DNA of 64,000 nucleotides from Methyloterricola oryzae (GCF_000934725.1 NZ_JYNS01000005.1:186001-250000); one strand, 5' to 3'. Counted from the first letter of the stretch, positions 17,299-29,093 are shown. Made by a program: numbers and translations. The notes: generated by a model not told the origin, from the letters alone.

Positions 17299-18914
17299 TC
17301 GACGCGGCGACCAAGAAACTGAGTTTGTTCAATGCCTGGGTGGCCTTCGGGGCCTTCGCCCTGGCTTGTGTGTTTGGCATGTACCAGGTGCTGGAGCGCA
17401 GCGGCCTGGTCTCGTTCATCCAGTCTCCCGCGGTGTACTTCGCGTCGGTCAGCACCCACGGCGTCCTCATGGGCTTCGTGCTGACCACGTTCTTCATCAT
17501 GGGCTTCGGCTATTACACGGCTTCTGCCAGTCTCAAGGAGCCCATCTGGAACATGCCCCTGGCCTGGGCCGGTTTCGGCATCTCCCTGGGCGGCACCGTG
17601 CTCGCGGCTATTCCGCTGCTGCTGGGCAAGGCTTCGGTGCTGTACACCTTTTATCCGCCGGTACAGGCCAACGCCCTGTTTTACATCGGCGCCACCCTGC
17701 TGGTGGTGGGGTCCTGGTTCTGGTGTGCCATCATGATCGTCATGACCGTGCGCTGGAAGAAGGCGCACCCCGGTGAGTCGGTGCCCTTGCCCATGTTCGC
17801 CACCGCCACCAATGCCATCCTGTGGCTGTGGACCAGCGCCGGTGTCGCCCTGGAAGCGGTGTTCCTGCTCCTGCCCTGGTCGCTGGGGCTGGTGGAGACC
17901 ATCGACGTGGGCCTGGCGCGCACGCTGTTTGCCTGGACGCTGCATCCCATCGTGTACTTCTGGCTGATTCCGGCCTACACCGCCTTGTACTGCTATGTGC
18001 CGCAGGCGGCCGGGAGCAAGCTGTTCAGCGACGAACTGGCGCGGCTGGCCTTCCTCTTGATTCTGGTGTTCGGCCTGCCCATCGGGTTTCACCACCTCTA
18101 CATGGATCCGGAGCAGGCGGCCGGCTGGAAATTCCTGCACATGGTGGGAACCTTCGCCGTGGCCGTGCCGACGCTGCTCACGGGTTTCACCGTGATTGCC
18201 TCGCTGGAGATGGCGGGGCGTAAGGCGGGGGGCAAGGGCCTGTTCGGCTGGATCGGCGCGCTGCCCTGGAAAAACCCCATGGTGCTGGCGGCCATCCTCT
18301 CTTTGCTGATGCTGTTGCTCGGCGGTTTCGGCGGCATCGTCAACGCCAGCTACGCCATGAACGCCATGGTGCACAATACGGCGTGGGTGCCGGGTCACTT
18401 TCACCTGATCTTTGCCGGTACCACGATCATCATGTACCTGGCCCTGGGCTATGCCATCTGGCCCAAGCTCTGCGGCAAGGCGCTGTTCTCCAAGGAACTG
18501 GCTCTGGTGCAGTTGTGGAGCTGGTTCATCGGCATGGTGATCATGACCACGCCCTGGCATGTGCTGGGCTTGCTCGGCCAGCCGCGTCGCATTTCCAGCG
18601 TGCATTACAACAGTGTGCTGACCCTCGCCTGGGATCCCTATGAGTTGGCCATGATCCTGGGTGGACTGGTGCTGCTGGCCTCGGCCTGCCTGTATGTGTA
18701 TATCCTCTACAAGACTCAGGTGGAGGGCGTCGCCGCAGAGGCGACCGATGACAGGGCGGTGGACGCGCCGGATACCGCAGCGGTTCCGCCCTGGCTGAAC
18801 AGCTTTACCGTGTGGAACTATTTGATCCTGGCGTTGATGGTGCTGAGCTACGGCATTCCCATCGCCCAGTTCTTCTTCATGAAAACCTACGACCCGACCG
18901 CCTGGGGGTACTAG
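17295..18914 (+). CDS. ba3-type haem-copper oxidase subunit I
   Basis: Catalytic subunit that reduces O2 to water and pumps protons. The 539-residue product has about 13-14 hydrophobic segments. Visible ligands are STHGVLMGF (low-spin haem histidine), WTLHPIVYFWLIPAY (CuB histidine with the cross-linked tyrosine), GFHHLYMDP (the CuB His-His pair) and WVPGHFHLIFAG (haem histidines). The arrangement and small operon point to a B-family oxidase, usually high-affinity and microaerobic. It is followed after 1 base by the cytochrome c4 gene, the likely electron donor. Confidence 0.92.
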   Translation: MIDAATKKLSLFNAWVAFGAFALACVFGMYQVLERSGLVSFIQSPAVYFASVSTHGVLMGFVLTTFFIMGFGYYTASASLKEPIWNMPLAWAGFGISLGGTVLAAIPLLLGKASVLYTFYPPVQANALFYIGATLLVVGSWFWCAIMIVMTVRWKKAHPGESVPLPMFATATNAILWLWTSAGVALEAVFLLLPWSLGLVETIDVGLARTLFAWTLHPIVYFWLIPAYTALYCYVPQAAGSKLFSDELARLAFLLILVFGLPIGFHHLYMDPEQAAGWKFLHMVGTFAVAVPTLLTGFTVIASLEMAGRKAGGKGLFGWIGALPWKNPMVLAAILSLLMLLLGGFGGIVNASYAMNAMVHNTAWVPGHFHLIFAGTTIIMYLALGYAIWPKLCGKALFSKELALVQLWSWFIGMVIMTTPWHVLGLLGQPRRISSVHYNSVLTLAWDPYELAMILGGLVLLASACLYVYILYKTQVEGVAAEATDDRAVDAPDTAAVPPWLNSFTVWNYLILALMVLSYGIPIAQFFFMKTYDPTAWGY

Positions 18915-18915
18915 C

Positions 18916-19539
18916 ATGAAACGCGTTTTTCTCTTGGGATTGGGGTTGGGAATTTCAGCGGGCCTGCTGGCGGCGCCATCCAGCCGGGTCGCCTGGACAC
19001 CGGAGCAGATCCGCTTCGTCAAGCAAGGCAATGCCGGTCATGGCAAGGAACTGGCCGCCACCTGCGCGGGCTGTCACAACGCGGAAAGCGAGTTTCCCAG
19101 CCTGGAGGGGCAACTGGCCACCTATCTGTACCGTCAGTTGCATGACTACCGCGAGGGCAGCCGCCAGGATGCGGTGATGGGACCCATGGCCCAAGGGCTC
19201 AGCGATCAGGACCTGGCCGACCTGGCGGCCTGGTATGCCGGGCAGTCGCCGCGCAGCGGCAGCGGAGCCGTGGACGATCCGACCGGTATCGTGGCCGAGG
19301 GCGACGGGCGGCGCATGGAGCCGCCCTGCATCAGCTGCCATGGTTCCAGCGGACAGGGCGAACCGGTGGACGTGCCGCGCCTGGCGGGCCAGAAGACCGC
19401 CTATCTGGAAAGAACCCTGCTCGCCTACAAGAGCGGTGCGCGGGCCAATGACATCTACTCCAGGATGCGCTTGATCGCCGGCAAACTGAGTGACACCGAG
19501 ATCAAGCAGTTGGCGGCGTATTACGGAGCGGCGAAGTGA
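18916..19539 (+). CDS. Dihaem cytochrome c4-like protein
   Basis: Periplasmic electron carrier. The 207-residue preprotein has a cleavable signal ending near LLAA/PSS and two class-I cytochrome c domains. Haem-binding motifs are CAGCH at 50-54 and CISCH at about 138-142, each followed by a plausible methionine ligand region (MGPMAQGLSDQ, RMRLIAGKLSD). The tandem arrangement is that of cytochrome c4, which feeds electrons to terminal oxidases. Its place directly after subunit I supports that role. The stop overlaps the next start (GTGA). Confidence 0.9.
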   Translation: MKRVFLLGLGLGISAGLLAAPSSRVAWTPEQIRFVKQGNAGHGKELAATCAGCHNAESEFPSLEGQLATYLYRQLHDYREGSRQDAVMGPMAQGLSDQDLADLAAWYAGQSPRSGSGAVDDPTGIVAEGDGRRMEPPCISCHGSSGQGEPVDVPRLAGQKTAYLERTLLAYKSGARANDIYSRMRLIAGKLSDTEIKQLAAYYGAAK

Positions 19540-19852
19540 GGTGCCTGAGGCCGGTACCGGGTGTATTGCTGGCCGGGCTAGTCTCGGCCTGCGCCGCGCC
19601 TGGCTCCGGCGGCGGGGAAGCGCCACCTATGGCCTTTCACGATACCCGTCTGCAGGCGGCTTTGCTGGCCGACGACCGGGAAACTCTACGCAGGGACTTC
19701 GCCATGGCCGCTCCCCCTGGCCTGGCGGAGCGCTCCGTGGCAGCCTTCGTGCTGCCGTTCACGGCTGCCACCGAGGCGGCATTCTATCCGTTGTGGACAT
19801 CCATGCAGGCGAGCACCGAGCTGGGCGCGCCGGTTCCGGGAAAGCCCTTGGA

Positions 19853-19856
<4 letters not shown>
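19536..19856 (+). CDS. Small lipoprotein at end of oxidase operon
   Basis: A 106-residue protein beginning at a GTG that overlaps the cytochrome c4 stop. It has a basic N-terminus, a hydrophobic stretch and the lipobox LVSAC, so it is probably an outer- or inner-membrane lipoprotein. No family is recognised; a helical segment follows (TRLQAALLADDRETLRRDF). Coupling to the operon suggests an oxidase-related role (inference). Its 3' end overlaps the convergent gpx gene by 4 bases. Confidence 0.55.
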
Positions 19857-20340
<484 letters not shown>

Positions 20341-20344
<4 letters not shown>

Positions 20345-20862
20345 GTCGGTTTCTCGGTTTGATTTCGGCGCACGAGCCAAGGGGGCGTGACTTTCTGCTG
20401 CCGCGACTGGGACTTGTCGTAATCCGCCCATAGCTCGCCGCAGGTTCGGCCCAGCACCGGGTGCACCAGATTTGGTGCGATTTCCGCCAACGGTTCCAGC
20501 ATGAACGCATACTCCGACAGCTCAGGGCGGGGGAGGTTCAGCTTACCTTCCCGCAGGACCAGATCGCCGTAGAGGATTAGGTCGATATCCAGGGTTCGCG
20601 GCGCGAATTTCTTCGCATCGCGGGTGCGGCCGTGACGGTCCTCGATCTCTGACAGCCTGGCCGCAACCTGTTGTACCGGCAACTCGGTGCGAAACCCCAC
20701 CACCAGGTTGTAGAACGGGTCTCCCTCAAATCCGACCGCCTCGCTTTCGTAGACGCCGGAAACGCTCAGCGCGCCGAAGATGTCTTCCAGGTCCGCGAGC
20801 GCGCCGGGGATATGGATGTCCCTATCCACGTTGCTGCCGATGCTGAGGTAAACCTCAACCAT
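20341..20862 (-). CDS. folK: 6-hydroxymethyl-7,8-dihydropterin pyrophosphokinase
   Basis: Folate-pathway enzyme that pyrophosphorylates hydroxymethyl-dihydropterin. The 173-residue product begins MVEVYLSIGSNVD and carries the family signatures GFEGDPFYNLVV, RDAKKFAPRTLDIDLILYG and LPRPELSEYAFMLEPLAEIAP. The start at 20862 overlaps the 3' end of folB by 8 bases. Upstream in-frame codons are inside folB and are not used. Confidence 0.95.
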
Positions 20863-21223
20863 GGCAGGTTCTCTCGCCCCGCTCGATGATGATGCCCACG
20901 TCGCTTGCGCCGCTGATGGCACCCTTCTTGTTCAGGGTCAGCCGCACCCAGGGCACCTTGAAATCCGAGATCAAAATATCGCAGATGCGTTCCGCCAGCG
21001 TTTCCACCAGAAAAAAAGAACTGCCTTCCACGAAGCTGATTATGCTCTTGGAGACGGCCTTGTAGTCCAGGGTGTCCTCGATCGCGTCGGAAGCGGCGGC
21101 CTTGCGGATGTCGCAGGCCATCTCCAGGTCGAGCACGACGGTCTGCCTGATCTTGCGTTCCCAGTCATAGATGCCGATGACTGTCTCGATCTGTAGGCCC
21201 CGCAGAAATATAATGTCCATCAT
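20855..21223 (-). CDS. folB: Dihydroneopterin aldolase
   Basis: Folate-pathway enzyme converting dihydroneopterin to hydroxymethyl-dihydropterin, the substrate of the next gene product FolK. The 122-residue protein has the FolB features IFLRGLQIETVIGIYDWER, DYKAVSKSI, VETLAERICD and the C-terminal VRLTLNKKGAI. Two adjacent ATG codons (21223 and 21220) are possible starts. Divergent from plsY across an 80-base gap. Confidence 0.95.
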   Translation of the reverse strand: MMDIIFLRGLQIETVIGIYDWERKIRQTVVLDLEMACDIRKAAASDAIEDTLDYKAVSKSIISFVEGSSFFLVETLAERICDILISDFKVPWVRLTLNKKGAISGASDVGIIIERGERTCHG

Positions 21224-21303
21224 CTATCCGGTCGGTTTGGTCTGTTTGAAATTGGTATCACAGAACTCCGGCGCACTTCAACTTTACGTAAGAGATTTGA
21301 CGC

Positions 21304-21888
21304 ATGCTGCAGTGGTTTCTGGTCCCGTTCGCCTACCTGCTGGGATCGCTCTCCAGCGCCGTCATCGTGAGCCGCTTGCTGCAGCTTCCGGACCCCCGCG
21401 AGGAGGGTTCGAAAAATCCCGGCGCCACCAACGTGCTGCGACTGGGCGGCAAGAAGGCCGCCGTCATCACCCTCTTGGGAGACATGTTCAAGGGGTTGAT
21501 ACCCTTGCTCGTGGCCAAGGGCCTGGACGCGCCGGTGGAAATTCTGGCGGCGGCGGGCGTCGCGGCCTTCCTCGGGCATTTGTATCCCGTGTTCTTCGGT
21601 TTCCGTGGCGGCAAGGGCGTAGCCACCGCCTTGGGCGTGCTGCTGGGATACTCCTGGGTCACCGGCACTGCCGTGCTCGTCACCTGGCTGGTGGTGGCCT
21701 ACTTCTCCCGGATGTCGTCGCTGTCGGCCCTGATCGCGGCGGCTCTGGCGCCGGTGTATGTGGGCTGGTGGCTGGGGGGCTTGCCGCTGGTTTCGGCGAC
21801 GGTCCTGATGAGCGCCTTGCTGATCTGGCGCCACCGTGAAAACATTGCGCGCATCCGGCGCGGCGAGGAGTCCCGCATCGGCCGCTGA
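21304..21888 (+). CDS. plsY: Acyl-phosphate:glycerol-3-phosphate acyltransferase
   Basis: Inner-membrane enzyme of phospholipid synthesis. The 194-residue product has five or six hydrophobic segments and the three PlsY motifs: GSLSSAVIVSR, GSKNPGATNVLR with LGGKKAA, and GFRGGKGVATALG, plus WRHRENI near the C-terminus. Start and length match the family. It is convergent to tsaD with 5 bases between stops. Confidence 0.96.
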   Translation: MLQWFLVPFAYLLGSLSSAVIVSRLLQLPDPREEGSKNPGATNVLRLGGKKAAVITLLGDMFKGLIPLLVAKGLDAPVEILAAAGVAAFLGHLYPVFFGFRGGKGVATALGVLLGYSWVTGTAVLVTWLVVAYFSRMSSLSALIAAALAPVYVGWWLGGLPLVSATVLMSALLIWRHRENIARIRRGEESRIGR

Positions 21889-21893
21889 ATCGG

Positions 21894-22907
21894 TCAAGGC
21901 GGACTGAGTTCGTCCAACGGCCAACGCGGCCGCACGAAGACATCGGCTTGCGCCGATTGTTCGCCGAGCAGCCGCTGACAGCCGGCGAAGGCGATCATGG
22001 CTCCGTTGTCGGTGCAAAACTCCATGCGCGGGAAGTGGACGGTGAATCCGTCCTGCGCGCCCGCCCGTTCCAGTTTCTCGCGCATCAGCCGGTTCGCGCT
22101 GACTCCGCCGGCCGCCACCAGTCGCTTCAGCCCCGTCTGCTTCAGCGCGCGTCGGCATTTGATCAGCAGTGTGTCCACCACGGCTTCCTGGAAGGCATGG
22201 GCTACATCGGCCTTGTCATGCGCTGTGCCCGGAGACTGCGCCAGGGTGGTGAGGGTGTGGGTCTTGAGGCCGCTGAAGCTGAAGTCCAGCCCCGGCCGGT
22301 CGGTCATTGGGCGAGGAAAAACAAAGCGCCCCGGAGTGCCCCCCTCGGCCAGCCTGGCCAGGGCGGGGCCCCCGGGATAGCCCAGGCCCAGCATTTTCGC
22401 GGTCTTGTCGAAGGCTTCCCCGGCGGCGTCGTCCACCGATTCGCCCAGTGTCTGATAGGCACCGATTCCATCCACCCGTACCAGCAGCGTGTGGCCGCCC
22501 GATACCAGCAGGGCGATGAAGGGAAACGGCGGCGGATCGGGCTCGAGGAGGGGAGCGAGCAAATGCCCTTCCATGTGGTGCACCGGCATGGCGCGAATAC
22601 CCCAGGCCCAGGCGAGGCTGCGCGCCACGGAAGCGCCTACCATCAGCGCGCCGATGAGACCGGGACCCGCCGTGTATGCGATGGCGTCGATCTCCTCGCG
22701 TCGGGTCTGTGAATCGGACAACAAGGATCGCAGGAGCGGGACCAACTTGCGGATATGGTCGCGCGAGGCCAGTTCCGGCACCACCCCTCCGTACTCGGCA
22801 TGGATCGCCACCTGGCTGTAGAGGGTATGTGCCAGGAGGCCTTGTTCGGAGTCGTAGAGGGCGACCCCGGTTTCGTCGCAGGATGTCTCGATGCCCAGCA
22901 CTTTCAT
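21894..22907 (-). CDS. tsaD: tRNA N6-adenosine threonylcarbamoyltransferase TsaD
   Basis: Transfers the threonylcarbamoyl group to A37 of ANN-decoding tRNAs, with TsaB, TsaE and TsaC. The 337-residue product has the ASKHA fold with [11 protein letters not shown] at the N-terminus, the metal-binding H111-M-E-G-H115, LVSGGHT, and [13 protein letters not shown]. Length is standard. Its start faces the rpsU promoter, the common proteobacterial arrangement. Confidence 0.97.
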   Translation of the reverse strand: MKVLGIETSCDETGVALYDSEQGLLAHTLYSQVAIHAEYGGVVPELASRDHIRKLVPLLRSLLSDSQTRREEIDAIAYTAGPGLIGALMVGASVARSLAWAWGIRAMPVHHMEGHLLAPLLEPDPPPFPFIALLVSGGHTLLVRVDGIGAYQTLGESVDDAAGEAFDKTAKMLGLGYPGGPALARLAEGGTPGRFVFPRPMTDRPGLDFSFSGLKTHTLTTLAQSPGTAHDKADVAHAFQEAVVDTLLIKCRRALKQTGLKRLVAAGGVSANRLMREKLERAGAQDGFTVHFPRMEFCTDNGAMIAFAGCQRLLGEQSAQADVFVRPRWPLDELSPP

Positions 22908-22921
22908 GGTGGTTTCTGCTT

Positions 22922-22949
22922 TTGCTTTATGAATGGAGGCGAGTATAAT
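22922..22949 (+). promoter_or_regulatory. Sigma-70 promoter of rpsU-yqeY-dnaG-rpoD
   Basis: A perfect TATAAT at 22944-22949 with a weak -35 (TTGCTT at 22922-22927, 16-base spacer). The expected transcript starts near 22956 and has a leader of about 68 bases containing the small hairpin CCCCAA/TTGGGG (22973-22985) before rpsU. It lies directly between the divergent tsaD and rpsU starts. Confidence 0.7.
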
Positions 22950-23023
22950 CGCGGGTTTGATTATCAGGGTAGCCCCAAATTGGGGTGCGTAGAAATTTTT
23001 TCAGTTATTTATCGGGAAGTTAC

Positions 23024-23257
23024 ATGCCGTCCATCAGAATCCGTGAGAACGAGCCTTTCGAAATCGCTATTCGCCGCTTCAAACGTGCCTGCGAGAAAGC
23101 CGGGGTTTTGTCCGAGGTTCGCCGCAGAGAGTTTTACGAGAAGCCCACCGAAGAGCGTAAGCGCAAGGCCGCCGCGGCAGTCAAGCGTCACCTGAAGAAA
23201 CTTTCCCGAGAGCGCTTTGCCCTGCAGAACTTGCGCAAGGGCCGTCCTACGCCCTGA
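23024..23257 (+). CDS. rpsU: 30S ribosomal protein S21
   Basis: Small basic ribosomal protein, first gene of the macromolecular synthesis operon. The 77-residue product begins [27 protein letters not shown] and continues with the basic helices typical of bS21. It is a few residues longer than the usual 71 at the C-terminus ([11 protein letters not shown]). The ATG at 23024 gives the conserved start; an upstream in-frame ATG at 22985 would add 13 non-conserved residues. Confidence 0.97.
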   Translation: MPSIRIRENEPFEIAIRRFKRACEKAGVLSEVRRREFYEKPTEERKRKAAAAVKRHLKKLSRERFALQNLRKGRPTP

Positions 23258-23284
23258 TTCCCCTGCGTCGAGCGGATGTGAGTC

Positions 23285-23737
23285 ATGAGTGACATGTCGC
23301 TTAAACAACGCATACAGGACGATATGAAGTCCGCCATGAAGGCCGGAGAGAAGGACCGGTTGGGCGTGATCCGCCTGATCATGGCCGCCATCAAGCAACG
23401 CGAGGTGGATGAGCGCATCCAACTGGACGACGCTCAGGTGCTGGCGGTGCTGGACAAGATGGTGAAGCAGCGCCGCGAGTCCATCGCGCAGTACACCAAG
23501 GCAGGCCGAAACGACCTGGCCGATGTGGAAGCCGCCGAAGTGGCCGTGATCCAGGATTATCTGCCTCAAGCACTCAGCGACGCGGAAATCGATGCCCTGA
23601 TCCGATCCGCCGTGGCGGAGACGTGCGCGTCCGCCATCGGCGATATGGGCAAGGTCATGGCGCTGTTGAAACCGCAGATGCAAGGGCGCGCAGATATGGC
23701 AGCGGTCAGTGCGCGTATCAAAGCCATGCTGGGGTGA
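23285..23737 (+). CDS. yqeY: YqeY/GatB-like protein
   Basis: A 150-residue GatB/YqeY-domain protein, similar to the C-terminal helical region of the amidotransferase subunit GatB and thought to bind tRNA; its exact role is not established. Visible features are LKQRIQDDMKSAMKAGEKDRL, VIRLIMAAIKQREVD and the C-terminal DMGKVMALLKPQMQGRADMA. Its position between rpsU and dnaG is common in proteobacteria. Confidence 0.93.
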   Translation: MSDMSLKQRIQDDMKSAMKAGEKDRLGVIRLIMAAIKQREVDERIQLDDAQVLAVLDKMVKQRRESIAQYTKAGRNDLADVEAAEVAVIQDYLPQALSDAEIDALIRSAVAETCASAIGDMGKVMALLKPQMQGRADMAAVSARIKAMLG

Positions 23738-23797
23738 TTCTGTCCTTTTCGGTGACGGCAACGTGCCGTTCTTCTGAGTGCTGCCTGCCTAGGCGCG

Positions 23798-25531
23798 ATG
23801 GCCGGTAAGATCCCGCGCGCCTTTATCGAAGATCTCGTTGCGCGTATCGACTTGGTCGACCTCATCGATGCGCGCATCCCCCTAAAAAGATCTGGCGCCA
23901 ATTACAGCGCCCGTTGCCCATTCCATTCGGAAAAGACACCAAGCTTCAGTGTCAGCCGCGAAAAGCAGTTCTACCACTGCTTTGGTTGCGGCGCCCATGG
24001 CAACGCAATCAATTTCCTGATGGAGTACGACCGGCTTTCCTTCGTCGAGGCGGTGGAGTGGCTGGCGGATTCCGCAGGCCTGTCGGTTCCGGTAGAGAGC
24101 GAGGGGAGGGGAGTCAGGCAAGAAGAGCAAGGGCCGGCGCTGCAGGGGCTTTATGAGGTTCAGGAAAAGGCCGCCCGGTTTTACGCCGCGCAGTTGCGCG
24201 CTCACCCCGGAGGTGAGCGGGCCGTGGCCTATCTGAAAGAGCGTGGACTCGAAGGTGAAACTGCCCGCCGATTTCTGGTTGGTTACGCGCCACCTGGCTG
24301 GCGTAGCCTGCCTGAAAACCTGGGCTCCCCGGAGCAGCTTCTCGCGGCGGGGCTTGCGATACGTAATGAGCAGGGCGGCATCTATGACCGCTTCCGCGAT
24401 CGCATCATGTTTCCCATCCGTGACCGGCGCGGCCGCGTCATTGCCTTCGGCGGGCGCGTTCTGGGCGAGGGTACGCCGAAATATCTCAACTCGCCGGAGA
24501 CCGCTGTGTTCGTCAAGCACCGTGAGCTCTACGGTCTGCACGAGCTGCTGGCCGCGCTGCGCAAGCCCGAACGCATCCTCGTGGCGGAGGGTTACATGGA
24601 CGTGATTTCCCTGGCCCAGGCCGGCGTCATCAACGCGGTCGCGACATTGGGCACCGCCACCTCGGCAGAGCACGTCAAGACTCTGTTTCGTTTCTGCCGT
24701 GAGGTCATCTTTTGCTTTGATGGCGACCGGGCCGGCCACAGCGCCGCCTGGAAGGCGCTGGATGCATCGCTGCCGGCCATGCGTGAGGGCCGCTCGGTAC
24801 GTTTTCTGATGCTGCCGGATGGTCAGGATCCCGATAGTCTGGTTCAGGCGGAGGGCAAGGCGGAGTTTGAGAGACGCATGGATGCCGCGGCACCGCTCTC
24901 GGACTATTTTTTTGCGCAACTGGCGGAGCGCCATGAGCTGGGTGCCATGGAAGGGCGGGCCGCCCTGATCGGGGAGGCCAAGCCCCTGTTGGAGAAGCTG
25001 CCGGAGAGTGTTTATCGCGACATGATGTACGAGCGCCTGGGTGACCTCGCTGGCCGCAGTCAAGTCCCGATCGGTTCAAAATCGACTAAGCTTGAGCGGA
25101 AGCCCGGACTGGGTCGGACTGAGCGGACCCGGCCCTCCGCCCTCCGCGTCTTGGTGGCTCTGCTGTTGCAGCGCCCATCCCTAGTCAGCCAAATCGATGA
25201 CCCTGCCCGAACCAGTTTGGTGCGGCTTGAGAAAGGCGGCACCTTGATTTCCAAATTGCTCGCCCTCATAAATGAAAAGCCGGATATCACCGCCGGCGGC
25301 ATAGTCGAGCGGTTCCGTGGCGACGCGGAGGAAAATCAGGTCAAGGCGCTGCTGGTCTGGGACGCCATGATCCCGCCGGAAGGTGTCGAAGCAGAGTTCG
25401 GTGACGCGCTTCGGAAAGTCTTGAAGCAGGAGCAAAAAGACAGGCTGGATGCGCTATTGAGCAAGGTCGAGCAAACAAAATTGAGCGCCGAGGAACTTGA
25501 GGAAATGAAAGCGCTCCTAGCCGACCGATGA
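23798..25531 (+). CDS. dnaG: DNA primase DnaG
   Basis: Synthesises RNA primers for replication and works with DnaB. The 577-residue product has an N-terminal CHC2-type zinc-binding domain (Cys40, His43, Cys61, Cys64), the catalytic core with FGGRVLGEGTPKYLNSPET, and a TOPRIM fold (VAEGYMDVISL, CFDGDRAG). A C-terminal helicase-binding domain follows. Length and order are standard. It lies between yqeY and rpoD in the macromolecular synthesis operon. Confidence 0.97.
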   Translation: MAGKIPRAFIEDLVARIDLVDLIDARIPLKRSGANYSARCPFHSEKTPSFSVSREKQFYHCFGCGAHGNAINFLMEYDRLSFVEAVEWLADSAGLSVPVESEGRGVRQEEQGPALQGLYEVQEKAARFYAAQLRAHPGGERAVAYLKERGLEGETARRFLVGYAPPGWRSLPENLGSPEQLLAAGLAIRNEQGGIYDRFRDRIMFPIRDRRGRVIAFGGRVLGEGTPKYLNSPETAVFVKHRELYGLHELLAALRKPERILVAEGYMDVISLAQAGVINAVATLGTATSAEHVKTLFRFCREVIFCFDGDRAGHSAAWKALDASLPAMREGRSVRFLMLPDGQDPDSLVQAEGKAEFERRMDAAAPLSDYFFAQLAERHELGAMEGRAALIGEAKPLLEKLPESVYRDMMYERLGDLAGRSQVPIGSKSTKLERKPGLGRTERTRPSALRVLVALLLQRPSLVSQIDDPARTSLVRLEKGGTLISKLLALINEKPDITAGGIVERFRGDAEENQVKALLVWDAMIPPEGVEAEFGDALRKVLKQEQKDRLDALLSKVEQTKLSAEELEEMKALLADR

Positions 25532-25614
25532 TATCAGGGATTGCTGATCGGGATTTATAAGGTATCATATAAGGTTCCGTTTTACGGTAAATCAGTACAG
25601 GCGCGAGTCAGTTG

Positions 25615-27408
<1,794 letters not shown>

Positions 27409-27414
27409 TGTTTC

Positions 27415-27491
<77 letters not shown>

Positions 27492-27510
27492 TTTTATCAA
27501 TTTATAACAA

Positions 27511-27538
27511 GGGGTTACGCGGCGCGTAACTCCTTTTT
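27511..27538 (+). terminator. Intrinsic terminator after the tRNA, overlapping int
   Basis: A 10-bp stem (GGGGTTACGC / GCGTAACTCC, one G-T pair) with a GGC loop and a T-run, ending the rpoD-tRNA transcript 20 bases after the tRNA. The convergent integrase stop codon (27515-27517) lies inside the stem, so the element supplies the terminator for the host operon after insertion. Confidence 0.75.
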
Positions 27539-28594
27539 CTTTCTCGCTTTCTGGGTTGCGTGACCAGATTGTGACAACCCATCCAGCACGGCTACCGCCG
27601 CACGGATGTTTTCGGGAGCAAGGTGAGCATAACGCTCCGTCATTTTTACGGTGCTGTGCCCAAGAAGGTCGCGCACTTCTGTCAGAGGTACGCCGGCGGA
27701 CACTAACCATGCTGCGCACGTATGGCGAAGATCATGGATCCGAAAATCGCTTATCCCTGTTAGCTCACACGCTCGCCAGAATCCCTTTTTCAGGCTCCCA
27801 AGTCTCTCGCCAAAGCGATTGCAGAATACCCACTGACTATCTGGGCAATGTTGAGCACGAAATCTTGCGCGCTCTAAAATAACCCGGAACGCTTCATCGT
27901 TTAGCGGTACTGAACGTCGACGGTTAGATTTCGTATGTTCAGCTTCCAAGACTATAAGACGTGCCCCAAGGTCCACGCGCCGCCATTCAAGCCCGAGTAT
28001 CTCTTGGCTGCGACACCCGGTATTCAGAGCAAGGCGAATAAACGCGCTTAGGTGAGGAGCCTTTCGGAGTTCACTGGCAGCTTGAATGAGGCGTCCAGCA
28101 TCCTCTGGTGTTAACCACCTAACGCGCCCTTCTGGTTCCTTGAGTTTTCGACCCGATACCGGATTGGGAATATCCCACTCACACTCTTTCCTAGCCCAGT
28201 TAATGGCGCTGGACAACAGAGCCAATTCCCTATTGACTGTAGAATTAGACACCAGTGCTTTTCGAGATGCGATATAGCCTCGAACGTCTGTCGGTCCCAG
28301 ATCGTCCATGGTACGTCCACCAAAAAATCCCCTTAGTCTGGTGGTGCGCTGTAGGTCCTTTAGGTGACTCTTTTTGGTGTCCGTCGCCATCAGATAGGCG
28401 AGCATTAGCTCATCAAATGTCCTTGCCGGTTGCTCATTCCACTGCTTAAGTCTGTAGGTCTCCAACTTCCATTTTGCTTCTAAGGCGTCGGCTTCCTTTC
28501 GGTCCGACGTTCCAGTAGAGCGTCTAACTCTCTTGCCGCTCGGGTCGGCGTAGGATGCCCACCAAATCGGACTATCTTTACGTTTGTATGGCAT
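27515..28594 (-). CDS. int: Tyrosine recombinase (element integrase)
   Basis: Site-specific recombinase for integration and excision at the adjacent tRNA gene. The 359-residue product has an N-terminal arm-binding/SAM-like region and a C-terminal catalytic domain. Catalytic residues are Arg in NTGCRSQEI, Lys in the AEHTKSNRRRSVPL hairpin, HDLRH, and GHSTVKMTERYAHL with the nucleophile Tyr. The start MPYKRKDSP at 28594 is chosen because it matches family N-termini; a longer frame to 28627 exists. The 5' end overlaps the excisionase gene. Confidence 0.93.
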   Translation of the reverse strand: MPYKRKDSPIWWASYADPSGKRVRRSTGTSDRKEADALEAKWKLETYRLKQWNEQPARTFDELMLAYLMATDTKKSHLKDLQRTTRLRGFFGGRTMDDLGPTDVRGYIASRKALVSNSTVNRELALLSSAINWARKECEWDIPNPVSGRKLKEPEGRVRWLTPEDAGRLIQAASELRKAPHLSAFIRLALNTGCRSQEILGLEWRRVDLGARLIVLEAEHTKSNRRRSVPLNDEAFRVILERARFRAQHCPDSQWVFCNRFGERLGSLKKGFWRACELTGISDFRIHDLRHTCAAWLVSAGVPLTEVRDLLGHSTVKMTERYAHLAPENIRAAVAVLDGLSQSGHATQKARKKKELRAA

Positions 28595-28827
28595 GTGCTT
28601 TTCTCCTGCCGCACATCCCCCGCGCACTGATTATTATGCCGGGACTGCAGTTGGCTTTCTATCCAAGACCGCACAGAGTGCGCGGGAACACGGACGGTGC
28701 GACCCACCTTAACTGCGGGAATGTCGCCTCGATCAATCATTCTCCGTACCGTTCGGGTCGAAAGTCCTCCCAATTGACGTGCTGTTTCAACGATGCTCCA
28801 AAGCAATGGTTCGGTCGTGGTTTCCAT
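28480..28827 (-). CDS. AlpA/excisionase-type DNA-binding protein
   Basis: A 115-residue protein with an N-terminal winged helix-turn-helix of the MerR/excisionase class (WSIVETARQLGGLSTRTVRRMIDRGDIPAVKVGRTVRVPAHSV), usually a directionality factor for the linked integrase. Its last 115 bases overlap the start of int in another frame, so the two are probably translationally coupled. A Shine-Dalgarno AGGA precedes the ATG. The C-terminal half is basic and unrecognised. Confidence 0.8.
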   Translation of the reverse strand: METTTEPLLWSIVETARQLGGLSTRTVRRMIDRGDIPAVKVGRTVRVPAHSVRSWIESQLQSRHNNQCAGDVRQEKSTCHTNVKIVRFGGHPTPTRAARELDALLERRTERKPTP

Positions 28828-28871
28828 TCTGAATTCCTGTGCCGTTGTTGACGGAACTGGAGGGTCGAACG

Positions 28872-28902
28872 CATTAAAATACCTTAATGGTGTTTATGTC
28901 AA
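28872..28902 (-). promoter_or_regulatory. Promoter and operator of excisionase-integrase operon
   Basis: Reading leftward, TTGACA (28902-28897) and TTTAAT (28878-28873) are separated by 18 bases, placing the transcript start about 40 bases before the excisionase ATG. An inverted repeat CATTAA-N6-TTAATG (28872-28889) covers the -10 and is a candidate operator for an element regulator such as the S24 protein (inference). Confidence 0.65.
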
Positions 28903-29093
28903 CGAGAATAGGCTTTTAATTTCGTTCTATTGGATACCTTTATCCGGTGTGAGCCAAAAAGTGCCCTCCTAGGCGGGCTAGGCGACTTAGCTTGCGCTGA
29001 GGTGATCGTTTGACGCGTAAGACTTTATTGCAATTGGGGTAGTCTGCAGTGGCGTCAACTCGCAGGAGCTTTAAAGTACGTGAGGAGTCGGAT

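Noticed and set aside
17223-19031. 602-codon minus-strand frame opposite the oxidase genes
   Set aside because: His/Gln-rich translation typical of an antisense shadow; the plus strand encodes complete oxidase subunits with all ligands.
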